Assembly (NCBI GenBank): GCA_900551115.1
Contig: URUY01000010.1
Span: forward strand, 43,688 to 107,687
Source: an uncultured Lachnospiraceae bacterium
Lineage (GTDB): Bacteria; Bacillota; Clostridia; Lachnospirales; Lachnospiraceae
DNA length: 64,000 nucleotides
Direction of reading: 5' to 3'
The translations under genes and the position numbers were made by a program. Positions 16,711 through 24,248 of this stretch are shown here, one piece after another (the first letter of the stretch is position 1; each line of letters begins with the position of its first letter). The notes under the pieces were generated by a model. That model was not told the origin of the DNA and ran no database searches. It was given only the letters and a program-made list of their open reading frames with translations.

Positions 16711-17079
16711 TTATTTTTCCGGTACAATTTCCAGCCAATAGCCATCGGGGTCTTCAATAAAGTAGATTCCCATAGCCGGATTCTCAAAGATAATACAGCC
16801 CATATCCTGATGAAGCTTATGGGCAGCCTCATAATCTTCTGCAGCAAAGGCCAAATGAAACTCGCCTTCTCCCAAATCGTATTTTTCAGGATGCTCTTTC
16901 AGCCAGGTAAGCTCCAGCAGAAAGTCGGTGGTGTCATTACCTATAAAAACTATGATATAGGAACCGTCTGCTGCCTCTTTCCGTCTTTTTTCCGTAAGTC
17001 CAAGTGCTTTTTCATAAAAAGCCAAAGAAACCTCCAAATCGGATACATTGTAATTTTCATGATACATTCTGAATTTCAT
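16711..17079 (-). CDS. VOC family (glyoxalase I-like) protein
   Basis: 122 residues, the size of a single glyoxalase/VOC domain pair. Likely metal ligands are His7 (FRMYHENY), Glu in LLELTW, His in GEFHLAF and Glu in YWLEIVPE, placed as in lactoylglutathione lyases. The fold signatures SLAFYEKALGL and YFIEDPDGYWLE are clear. A true methylglyoxal role is uncertain, since many VOC proteins of this size have other substrates. TACGGAGGAG precedes the start. It follows the NlpC/P60 gene by 27 bases and ends the HAD-CPBP / NlpC / VOC transcription unit. Confidence 0.85.
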   Translation of the reverse strand: MKFRMYHENYNVSDLEVSLAFYEKALGLTEKRRKEAADGSYIIVFIGNDTTDFLLELTWLKEHPEKYDLGEGEFHLAFAAEDYEAAHKLHQDMGCIIFENPAMGIYFIEDPDGYWLEIVPEK

Positions 17080-17106
17080 AGCTCTCCTCCGTATTTATTA
17101 TTATTT

Positions 17107-18381
17107 TTAGTCAATTACATTTTTAACACCCATAATGGTGCTGTAATCCGCTTCACCGGTAATGACACCCTTGCGGGAATTGGCCGCATGGATAATCTGT
17201 CCGTCACCGATATACAGTCCTACATGTGTGCAGCTTTTCCCGCCATTAGAAGTATAGCATATAATATCTCCCGGCTGTATTTCACTGTAATCGATACTTC
17301 TGCCGGCAGAGGATAACTGTCCTTGGGGCGTTCTGCTGATAGAATACCCAAAATCTGCATAAATAAAGCAGGTAAAACCGGAGCAATCCGTTCCTTCAGC
17401 CAGACTCTTGCCGCCGTGGACATAAACATTACCAAGATATTGCATGGCATATTCTACAATAGCGGCACGAAGCTCCGCATTATCGGCATATTCCGTCTGT
17501 TCAGGCGGCACTGCTGTTATCACATTTTCAGGCGCTGTCTGCTCCGAAATTGCCTCACGTTCTGCCAACAGCCTTTGTGCCTCCAACTCGGCCCGCTCTT
17601 CCTCTATGGATTTTGCATAAACGAATTCTTCTATAAGAGTAACATACTCACCCGATACATATCCGGTCTTATTCTCCGTATATTGTACCTTAACCCATTC
17701 TCCGCACACTTCTAAATACTTTACTTTTTCTCCGTTATCCAAATATCCGATTCTGTCTGCTAAAGTATCCGGCTCTTTTCTCACATTTAAACGATCCGCC
17801 TGTACTACTGCATATCTTGTCACATAATCATCAATAACTGCTGCCGCTGCATCTCCGTAAATAAAAAATTCCGCCTTAATATATCCTTCCACACTGCCGG
17901 AGATAATCTGAAACCATTCACCGTTCTCTCCTGCTGAAGACAAAATCTGCGCTACGGCGCCGTCATATATTTTTCCTACAATTTCTCCTTCTGTATCAGG
18001 AGCGTTTCTTACATTGACATAATGCTCTACATCCGCAATGGCAAAATTGGCATATTCGCTCTCCAAGGCCGCATTTTCCGATATCGTTTCTGTTTCCGCA
18101 AAAACCTCGTTTCCAAAAACTATATTAGCCGCCAAATCATTTCCCAACAGCATATTGGCTGCCATAGCGCCCGTCTCCGGTTTATTGTCTGATACGGTGC
18201 CCATAGAAACTGTTTCCTTATCTGATTTATCTCCTAAATAGGGCATCCCGGTTTCGTTTTCTCCGGCAGCAACAACTATTCTGTCTTCTGTCAAAAAACC
18301 ATATACCGCTTCCCTGACAACAAAGCAGATTCCTACAAGCAAGATGCTTACAGCGAAAATATTTTTAATCTTCCTTTTCAT
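17107..18381 (-). CDS. SH3b - NlpC/P60 cell-wall hydrolase
   Basis: 424 residues from MKRKIKN at 18381; the start overlaps the stop of the upstream gene (ATGA), which settles the choice. An N-terminal membrane helix or signal sequence (about 7-28) leads into two bacterial SH3 domains (HYVNVRNAPDTEGEIVGK near 118-172 and DRLNVRKEPDTLADRIGY near 196-250). A Glu/Ala-rich helical linker follows, then a C-terminal NlpC/P60 domain. Catalytic residues are Cys333 (TDCSGF), His386 (CTHVGLY) and His398 (IIHAAN). It should cut peptide cross-links in peptidoglycan outside the membrane. Its gene follows the HAD-CPBP fusion. Confidence 0.9.
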   Translation of the reverse strand: MKRKIKNIFAVSILLVGICFVVREAVYGFLTEDRIVVAAGENETGMPYLGDKSDKETVSMGTVSDNKPETGAMAANMLLGNDLAANIVFGNEVFAETETISENAALESEYANFAIADVEHYVNVRNAPDTEGEIVGKIYDGAVAQILSSAGENGEWFQIISGSVEGYIKAEFFIYGDAAAAVIDDYVTRYAVVQADRLNVRKEPDTLADRIGYLDNGEKVKYLEVCGEWVKVQYTENKTGYVSGEYVTLIEEFVYAKSIEEERAELEAQRLLAEREAISEQTAPENVITAVPPEQTEYADNAELRAAIVEYAMQYLGNVYVHGGKSLAEGTDCSGFTCFIYADFGYSISRTPQGQLSSAGRSIDYSEIQPGDIICYTSNGGKSCTHVGLYIGDGQIIHAANSRKGVITGEADYSTIMGVKNVID

Positions 18382-19898
18382 TTTTTCAGTCCCCGGCAGG
18401 TCAATAATCCACCTGCTCCAATGCATAAAAAGCCGATACAATACCACCAACTTGCCTGCAATAAGGAAAATACACCTGCCACAGTCAGAAGATATGCTGC
18501 TACATTGCTGATAACATGAGCTATTACAGGTACATAAAACCGACCTGTTTTTTCATAGAGCCATGCAAAAATGCAGCCCATCAGGAAAGCATAGCTGCCC
18601 TGCACCATATTCTGATGATAAACTCCAAAGCAAAGTGCTGAAACCAAAATAGCCGGTATATAACGCAGATGCTTCTTCAATCTGTTATACATAACGCCTC
18701 TGAATACCAATTCCTCTACCAACGGTGCAACTACCCCGTTTACCAAAAGTCCCAGCGGAAGAGCTGCCGCATACTGCAATTCAGCAGTATCCTTGAAAGC
18801 TTCTGATGAACTGGTAATGCCAAGCAGTTCATACAGAAAGTTAAGCCCGACTGCCATTCCTAAAGTTCCCGCTGCCATGCACAGGTATGCCGACGGAGAT
18901 TTTAAGCAGGAATGCCTGAGTATTGCTTCTCTTTTGGCTTTTCCGATGTCTTCTTTTGCAAAAAACTTCCAGATTACAATGCCTGCCGTCAAAAAAGCAA
19001 ACAACAGCATAACAGCTGTACCATTTCCGGTCACTTCTGTGATTACTTCTCTCTTTTCATCCCATTTTATCAGCTTTTCCGCCAAGCCTGCCGGCAAAAT
19101 ACCTGCCAGATTCACGACTATAAAGCTACCGATATAAAAACCTGTCTGCCGCACAAAGAAGTACACCAGCGCCGGAAAAATAACATACCATATTTTAGTC
19201 ATAGGCGGCTCCTGTACGGTTTTTTCTGTTCCGCGCAAAAGCAGCTTTTCTAATTCCTCCACACTTCTTACGATGTAATCGGGCTTTGCTATCTTTAGCT
19301 CATCCATCCGGCCATAGCCGTAGGAAACAGCCACACTTACAACGCCCTGTGCCTTTGCACCCGCCACATCATATTTTCTGTCCCCTATCATAACGGTATT
19401 CCTTTTTTTCTTATCTAAATCCTCGGCAGCTTCCCCATAAAGCCTTGTAAGCGCCTCTTCAATCACTTCTGCCTTATCCGTTCTGGTACCGTCTAACTCA
19501 CTTCCTACTACTACATCAAAATATTTTCTGATTTCAAAATGCTCTAAAATTCTCTCTACAAAAACGGTGGGTTTACTGGAAGCAACTGCCAGCTTTTTAT
19601 GATTGCCCTTCAACTTCCTTATCATTTCAGGAATGCCGTCATATATCCTGTTTTCAAAAATACCGGTATCCTGAAAACGTTCTCTGTACTTGGCTACCGC
19701 CGCTTCTGCCTTTTCATCATCAAACTCATAAAATTCCATAAAGCTTTCCTTTAAAGGCGGTCCTATAAAAGGAATCAGGTTGTCCAGATTAGGCTCTTCT
19801 ATTCCGAAAGAAGCCAGCGCATACTGGACGCAGGTCGTGATTCCCACTTTGGGATCTGTCAATGTTCCATCCAAATCAAATAGTAAATAATCGTTCAT
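18378..19898 (-). CDS. HAD phosphatase fused to CPBP intramembrane protease
   Basis: 506 residues from MNDYLLFDLDGT (19898, with GGAAG upstream). Residues 1-215 are a HAD phosphatase of the phosphoglycolate phosphatase type: DLDGTLTD (nucleophile Asp8), VASSKPT, and IGDRKYDVAGA. Residues about 235-505 are a multi-helix CPBP (CAAX-like) intramembrane protease with all three motifs: EELVFRG (Glu395, Glu396, Arg400), FGVYHQN (His428) and HVISN (His461, Asn465). Both halves look catalytically intact. I see no stop, frameshift or duplicate start at the join, so it is a real fusion. CPBP proteases process prenylated or peptide substrates; the substrate here is unknown. The gene is divergent from a tiny peptide gene. 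Confidence 0.85.
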   Translation of the reverse strand: MNDYLLFDLDGTLTDPKVGITTCVQYALASFGIEEPNLDNLIPFIGPPLKESFMEFYEFDDEKAEAAVAKYRERFQDTGIFENRIYDGIPEMIRKLKGNHKKLAVASSKPTVFVERILEHFEIRKYFDVVVGSELDGTRTDKAEVIEEALTRLYGEAAEDLDKKKRNTVMIGDRKYDVAGAKAQGVVSVAVSYGYGRMDELKIAKPDYIVRSVEELEKLLLRGTEKTVQEPPMTKIWYVIFPALVYFFVRQTGFYIGSFIVVNLAGILPAGLAEKLIKWDEKREVITEVTGNGTAVMLLFAFLTAGIVIWKFFAKEDIGKAKREAILRHSCLKSPSAYLCMAAGTLGMAVGLNFLYELLGITSSSEAFKDTAELQYAAALPLGLLVNGVVAPLVEELVFRGVMYNRLKKHLRYIPAILVSALCFGVYHQNMVQGSYAFLMGCIFAWLYEKTGRFYVPVIAHVISNVAAYLLTVAGVFSLLQASWWYCIGFLCIGAGGLLTCRGLKK

Positions 19899-19943
19899 GT
19901 TTCTTCCTTTCCATTTATATCCTGATTTTCCAATTATCATCCA

Positions 19944-19972
19944 TTGCGTAATTGTTACAAAGTTGTTACAAT
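19944..19972. promoter_or_regulatory. Divergent promoters with paired TTGTTACAA repeats
   Basis: Rightward: TTGCGT (19944-19949), 17-base spacer, TACAAT (19967-19972), reading into the small peptide gene. Leftward: a TTGTAA on the minus strand followed after 16 bases by GATAAT, reading into HAD-CPBP. Two copies of TTGTTACAA (19952-19960 and 19963-19971), each a near-perfect palindrome and spaced exactly 11 bp, lie between and over these elements. They look like a shared operator on one DNA face; the regulator is unknown. Confidence 0.55.
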
Positions 19973-20019
19973 TTATTTGTAAGTTAGCTGACTAAATAAA
20001 AACAAGGAGGATAATATCT

Positions 20020-20088
20020 ATGAATTTCAAACTTAATTGTGTAGATTTATTAAAAAATCTTTGTAACATCTTAGGCTTAAATATCTAA
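20020..20088 (+). CDS. 22-residue putative peptide
   Basis: A very short frame that starts MNFKLNC and ends LCNILGLNI, rich in Leu, Ile and Asn, with two Cys at positions 7 and 15. Its support is contextual: AAGGAGG stands nine bases before the ATG, a promoter lies at 19944-19972, and a textbook terminator follows at 20113-20147, giving a self-contained transcript of about 165 bases. There is no downstream gene it could attenuate, because the next gene runs the other way. The peptide is amphipathic enough for a membrane-active or signalling role, but nothing proves that. It could instead be a small regulatory RNA with a chance frame. Confidence 0.5.
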   Translation: MNFKLNCVDLLKNLCNILGLNI

Positions 20089-20112
20089 TCAGCTAAAGCA
20101 GCCTTTTAATAC

Positions 20113-20147
20113 AAAAGCGTTCGGTCCGCCGGACGCTTTTATTTTTT
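20113..20147 (+). terminator. Terminator after the peptide gene
   Basis: Arms AAAAGCGT-TCGG / CCGG-ACGCTTTT around TCCG, followed by ATTTTTT. Flanking A/T tracts also allow it to end the convergent EamA transcript. Confidence 0.9.
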
Positions 20148-20168
20148 ACCAATTCTAAAAATATCCGT

Positions 20169-21107
20169 CTAAAGCAAAAGCAGCAGTGTGCCCACTGTAA
20201 TAAGCAGCAGGCCCGCCCATGCCTTTTTGCTCATTTTTTCTTTCAAAAACACACCCGAAAAGATCACGGTTACCCAAATACTCAGCTTATCAATAGGTAC
20301 TACCACACTTGCCGGTCCGTCCTGCAGTGCCCTGTAATAGCATAACCATGACATGCCCGTTGTAATGCCGGACAATATAAGACATACGGCATTTTTCCCT
20401 TTTATCTCTTTTAAATGCCTGTGTGCCCCTGTTACAAACACTACAACCCACGCCATAACAAGCACCACTGCTGTACGGATGGCAGTCCCCAAATCAGATT
20501 CCACACCCGAGATTCCTATCTTGCCTAAAACAGAAGTCAAACTTGCAAAAATTGCTGAAAATACAGCATATATAAGCCATGACATACTTGTCGCTTTGTT
20601 TGTCACTTTGTTTGTCATTTCCACTGCTGTTTCTGCAGCCACTCCGCCTGTTGTTTCTGCTGCCGTTCCGCCTGCTGTCTTTTCTGTCCTTTTCTTCACT
20701 ATCATAAGTCCCGTTCCTAAAGCAATGAACAACATACATACTATTTTCAAAGGACTTAATGCTTCATGCAGAAAAAGAAACGCAAACAGCATGCTTAAAA
20801 CCGTACTGGATTTATCTATAGGCGTTACCTTATTGACATCCCCTGTCTGCAAAGCCTTAAAATAACACAGCCAGGATGCGCCTGTAGCCAGCCCTGACAG
20901 CACTAAAAACAGCAAGACATTTCTGCTTATGTTATAAATGCTGCTTTGGTTTCCCTTTATAAATACTATCAGCCATGCAAATACAAGCACTACAATAGTT
21001 CTTAATGCCGTCCCTAAATTGGACTCAACCTGCCGCATTCCTACCTTGGCTACAATCGCTGTTATTCCTGCAAACAGTGCGGACAGCATTGCCATCACTA
21101 TCCACAT
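20169..21107 (-). CDS. EamA family (DMT superfamily) transporter
   Basis: 312 residues with about ten hydrophobic helices in two homologous halves. Each half has the same signature: SALFAGITAIVAKVGM near residue 9 with LATGASWLCYFKAL later, and SAIFASLTSVLGKIGI with ITTGMSWLCYYRAL in the second half. These are EamA repeats of drug/metabolite transporters. The halves are joined by a Thr/Ala-rich linker (about 143-173) coded by short tandem DNA repeats. The solute is unknown. GAAGG lies upstream of the start. It follows the MATE gene by 21 bases in the same direction. Confidence 0.88.
   Translation of the reverse strand: MWIVMAMLSALFAGITAIVAKVGMRQVESNLGTALRTIVVLVFAWLIVFIKGNQSSIYNISRNVLLFLVLSGLATGASWLCYFKALQTGDVNKVTPIDKSSTVLSMLFAFLFLHEALSPLKIVCMLFIALGTGLMIVKKRTEKTAGGTAAETTGGVAAETAVEMTNKVTNKATSMSWLIYAVFSAIFASLTSVLGKIGISGVESDLGTAIRTAVVLVMAWVVVFVTGAHRHLKEIKGKNAVCLILSGITTGMSWLCYYRALQDGPASVVVPIDKLSIWVTVIFSGVFLKEKMSKKAWAGLLLITVGTLLLLL
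20594..20673 (-). repeat. Two adjacent short tandem repeats in the EamA linker
   Basis: Two exact 12-bp units CTTTGTTTGTCA (20594-20617) are followed by two 24-bp units (20626-20649, 20650-20673) that differ at three or four positions. Both repeat lengths are multiples of three, so unit changes would keep the reading frame. Confidence 0.75.
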
Positions 21108-21128
21108 AAATATGCCTTCTTTCTTAAA

Positions 21129-22493
21129 TCATATTTTAATTTTTGTCCATTTTCCGGACTTAAAACGCCATTGTGTCAGAATTAAACGGCTTATCTGATC
21201 ACATACAATTCCAAGCCAGATGCCGATAACTCCCATTCCTAAACCATAAGCAAATATATAGGACATAATCGGCCTAATACAGGTAACACTGATTGTAGAA
21301 GCAATGGTCGTAAAACGCACATCCCCGGCTCCCCGCAGACACCCCATGTAAATTACCTGTGAAACCTGCATCAGCACAATAAGTACCATAACCTGCATAA
21401 TCTCCACGCCTATGCGGACTGTCTGTTCTTCCTCAAAATACATCCGGTAAAACCACTCTCCGCCAATCAGATATAAAACAGACAAGAGTACCGATATCAG
21501 ATTGCCAATGCGCTGACAGATAGTACCATACTTTTTAGCAAGCTCTGCATTTTTCTGTCCCAGGCTCTGTCCTATCAGCGTAACGGCTGCTACCTGCATA
21601 CCATCTCCAAAGGAAAATGACAGCGACATAATATTCATACCTACCTGATGGGCTGCAAAAGCTCTGGTTCCCAGCTCTGCCGCCATGACCGACACCAGCA
21701 TAAAGCCGATTCTGAGCAGCAGCTGCTCTATAAACACATTGGATGCCAGTGAAAAAATCTGTCTAAATGCGGTTATGGATGGCCGCAGTTTATTCTGTAT
21801 TATATACGCTACATTAATAAAGCTTTCTTTTTTAAACAAAGATGCAATACTCATCCCACAGGCTGCTACTGTTCCGATAACGGTGGCTACAGCAGCTCCC
21901 TTTATGCCCCATGCCGGAAAACCGCACCTTCCTTCTATTAACAGAAAGTTTAATGCAATATTTACCAGATTGGATGTGAGATTTGTTTTCATGGCAATTC
22001 TTGTATTGCCGCTGCCGCGCTGTGCCGCATTGATTACCAGTGAAATAATATTAAACATCATACATCCCATAATAATGCGGAAATAAAGGACTGCGCTGTC
22101 ATGCGTATCCGCTTTGGAACCGGCAAAATGAATAATGGGATCTGCAAAAACAACACACAGAAAACTTACCAGCATACCTGCAAAAACAACGACTAAGAGT
22201 GCTGCAAACAAAACCTTTGAAGCGCCTTCCCGGTCTTCCTCTCCGCGCCTTCTTGCCGTCAGGGCAGACACTGCTACATTTACCGCGATAAACAAGGAAA
22301 GTCCGACAAATTTAGGCTGCGTTGTCAGTCCTACCGCCGCAACTGCATATTCCCCCAGCCTGCTCACCATCATGGAGTCCACAATACCTACAAATGCAAC
22401 AAAAAAAGACTCTAACACTGCCGGCCATGCTACCATAAACGTTTTATTGATGTATTCCCGGTTTTCCGCAAACCACTTCTTTATGTACTGCAA
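21129..22493 (-). CDS. MATE family efflux transporter
   Basis: 454 residues with twelve hydrophobic helices. MATE-type features include WPAVLESFFVAFVGIVDSMM at the start of the first helix bundle, TARRRGEEDREGASK on the first cytoplasmic loop, and AAVTLIGQSLGQK in the second half, which mirrors the first. Such carriers export cationic drugs or metabolites in exchange for Na+ or H+. The start is TTG at 22493 with AAGGAG eight bases before. The upstream HAD gene and downstream EamA gene run in the same direction with short gaps, so the three may be co-transcribed. Confidence 0.88.
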   Translation of the reverse strand: MQYIKKWFAENREYINKTFMVAWPAVLESFFVAFVGIVDSMMVSRLGEYAVAAVGLTTQPKFVGLSLFIAVNVAVSALTARRRGEEDREGASKVLFAALLVVVFAGMLVSFLCVVFADPIIHFAGSKADTHDSAVLYFRIIMGCMMFNIISLVINAAQRGSGNTRIAMKTNLTSNLVNIALNFLLIEGRCGFPAWGIKGAAVATVIGTVAACGMSIASLFKKESFINVAYIIQNKLRPSITAFRQIFSLASNVFIEQLLLRIGFMLVSVMAAELGTRAFAAHQVGMNIMSLSFSFGDGMQVAAVTLIGQSLGQKNAELAKKYGTICQRIGNLISVLLSVLYLIGGEWFYRMYFEEEQTVRIGVEIMQVMVLIVLMQVSQVIYMGCLRGAGDVRFTTIASTISVTCIRPIMSYIFAYGLGMGVIGIWLGIVCDQISRLILTQWRFKSGKWTKIKI

Positions 22494-22525
22494 ACTAACT
22501 ACTCCTTAATTGCTTTTGATAAATT

Positions 22526-23257
22526 TCATTTAAACTGCATATCCGGATAGACTTCTCCGATTGCCGTAATCCGTCTGCAGTCCAAAGGAAGAGCTTTTGT
22601 AAGAGGTGTGGACTGCCTTGTATGCACATATCTGCTGGCAATTCCGACCTCATGGGCGCCGGCAACATCAGCTATACTGTCATTGCCTGTCATCACAGAT
22701 TCCTCTTTTCTCAGATTGTACCGCTGCATCAGTGCATCAAAAAACAAGGAAGACGGCTTTTTTACTCCCACATCCGAAGAATATAAGATACCGTCAAAAT
22801 AGTCATAAATACCTAACATCCGCATTTCCGGCTCCGTAAAAATGCGCTGTGCGTTGGATAAAAGCCATATTTTTTTACCGGCTTTTTTCAATCTCTTTAA
22901 AAGCGCTTCCGTTCCCGGAAACAGCCTGATATATGTTATCGATTCATTTCTAAAAAACAGCCCCATATCAAGCACCTCGCTCTGACAGGGCACTATTTCC
23001 TTTTCCAAAAAGAGGGTTTCAAACACTTCCTCCAGTTTGATTTCAACCGCCTCACGGGGAAGCTTGCCTTTTTCCGCTAACAGCTCTTCCTTTTCACACA
23101 CCAGCTCTTTATAGCGTTTTTTCAATTCTGACGGCATATAAATAGCCCCTTTCAGGGCAAAAAGCCGGGCTGTCTTTTTCCACAGGGAATTTTTTTCTTC
23201 GTTTGTCTCTATATCCACCAATGTACCATACAAATCAAAAATATAATTTTGATACAT
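22526..23257 (-). CDS. HAD family hydrolase
   Basis: 243 residues from MYQNYIFDLYGTLVDI (23257), with GGAGG seven bases upstream. Motif I is DLYGT, where Tyr replaces the more usual Asp-Gly, as in the YjjG-like subset of HAD phosphatases. WLLSNAQR is motif II, the Lys of KKPSSLFF is motif III, and MTGNDSIADVAGA is motif IV. The helical cap lies at residues about 15-95. The natural phosphate ester is not evident. It diverges from the thiT promoter, 45 bases away. Confidence 0.83.
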   Translation of the reverse strand: MYQNYIFDLYGTLVDIETNEEKNSLWKKTARLFALKGAIYMPSELKKRYKELVCEKEELLAEKGKLPREAVEIKLEEVFETLFLEKEIVPCQSEVLDMGLFFRNESITYIRLFPGTEALLKRLKKAGKKIWLLSNAQRIFTEPEMRMLGIYDYFDGILYSSDVGVKKPSSLFFDALMQRYNLRKEESVMTGNDSIADVAGAHEVGIASRYVHTRQSTPLTKALPLDCRRITAIGEVYPDMQFK

Positions 23258-23302
23258 GTTCCATCCTCCGCTCTTTTTACAGTGTAACATACAATTTTTT
23301 CC

Positions 23303-23331
23303 TTGACAAATTAAAAAAATGCTCTTATAGT
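23303..23331 (+). promoter_or_regulatory. thiT promoter
   Basis: Perfect TTGACA (23303-23308), 17-base spacer, TATAGT (23326-23331), immediately ahead of the TPP riboswitch. Confidence 0.85.
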
Positions 23332-23348
23332 GAATACGAACTAAATAT

Positions 23349-23440
23349 TATCCGCTAGGGGAGCACATAGCTGAGACTGAATCCTTTGATTCTAACCCTC
23401 ATCACTTGAACCGGGCAATACCGGCGTAAGGAAGCACCTT
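23349..23440 (+). promoter_or_regulatory. TPP riboswitch (THI element)
   Basis: The conserved THI-box pieces occur in order: TAGGGGAGC, then AGCTGAGA, ACCCTCAT, CACTTGAACCGGG, AATACCGGCGTAAGGAAGC. This is the thiamine pyrophosphate aptamer, and it precedes thiT, a thiamine uptake gene, so high TPP should turn uptake off. The variable P3 arm (GAATCCTTTGATTC) is short. Confidence 0.95.
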
Positions 23441-23442
23441 TT

Positions 23443-23505
23443 ATAAATGCAATTTGCATCTATAAACCAATTCATACCTTCTACCATGAATTGAATTGCA
23501 TTTAT
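23443..23505 (+). promoter_or_regulatory. Leader hairpin between TPP aptamer and thiT
   Basis: Perfect 12-bp outer stem ATAAATGCAATT / AATTGCATTTAT with a 7-bp inner stem AATTCAT / ATGAATT. It has no U-run after it and ends 30 bases before AGGAGG, so it is not an ordinary terminator. It may be part of the expression platform. Confidence 0.6.
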
Positions 23506-23553
23506 AATTGTCAAACTGTGTCCCTCTTTGCTAACAATCAAGGAGGTTTTTTT

Positions 23554-24135
23554 ATGCAAAAAAATAATATCAAAATCATGGCAGAAGGCGCCGCAATCGT
23601 TGCCCTTTCCACCGTATTAAGCTATATCCGGGTATTTAAACTGCCCTGGGGCGGCTCCATCACCCTGCTTTCCATGCTGCCAATCGTTGTCTTTTCTATC
23701 CGCAGAGGCGTAAAAGCAGGACTTACAGCAGCCTTTGCCTTTTCTCTGCTCCAGTTTTTGCAGGGCGTCTTAGACGGTATCTTCGGCTGGGGTCTTACGC
23801 CCGGCATGCTTACTGCCTGTATTTTTTTAGATTACATAGGCGCTTTCACCGTTCTTGGCATTGCCGGCATATTCCGCAAAAAGGAACTGCCCGGATGGAT
23901 TATGGGCATCAGCCTTGCCATCGTTCTCCGCTTCCTCTTCCATTTCTGCAGCGGCGTGGTTATTTGGCACAGCGTTGGTACGCTTTGGAGCGGCTTTGCT
24001 ACAGAAAACACTTACCTTTACAGCTTTCTTTACAACGGATGTTATATGCTGCCGGAGCTTGTTTTCACGCTTTTGGGGGCTGTTGCCCTGCTCAAAGCAC
24101 CACAGACAAGCCGACTGCTCTTATCTCAGGACTAA
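23554..24135 (+). CDS. thiT: Energy-coupled thiamine transporter ThiT
   Basis: 193 residues from MQKNNIKI (23554), with AAGGAGG well placed upstream. Six hydrophobic helices make an ECF S component. Thiamine-binding features of ThiT are visible: KLPWGGSITLLSMLPI in the first loop, GLTAAFAFSLLQFL, and a Trp/His/Tyr-rich C-terminal half (VIWHSVGTLWSGF, then NGCYMLPE). It binds thiamine at the outer face and works with the ECF ATPase/T module encoded elsewhere. The TPP riboswitch directly upstream confirms the assignment. Confidence 0.95.
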   Translation: MQKNNIKIMAEGAAIVALSTVLSYIRVFKLPWGGSITLLSMLPIVVFSIRRGVKAGLTAAFAFSLLQFLQGVLDGIFGWGLTPGMLTACIFLDYIGAFTVLGIAGIFRKKELPGWIMGISLAIVLRFLFHFCSGVVIWHSVGTLWSGFATENTYLYSFLYNGCYMLPELVFTLLGAVALLKAPQTSRLLLSQD

Positions 24136-24165
24136 TCTGAAAAAGGGACAACCCGGATTCTACAT

Positions 24166-24196
24166 AAAAGAGCCTCTATTGACGAGGCTCTTTTTA
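24166..24196 (+). terminator. Terminator after thiT
   Basis: Arms AAAAGAGCCTC / GAGGCTCTTTT around a 7-base loop, then T. Also suited to end the convergent Rpn gene. Confidence 0.9.
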
Positions 24197-24248
24197 CTTT
24201 GTGATACATCCTGCCATATGACAGAAGTAATCCAGTAACCTAAAAAAA

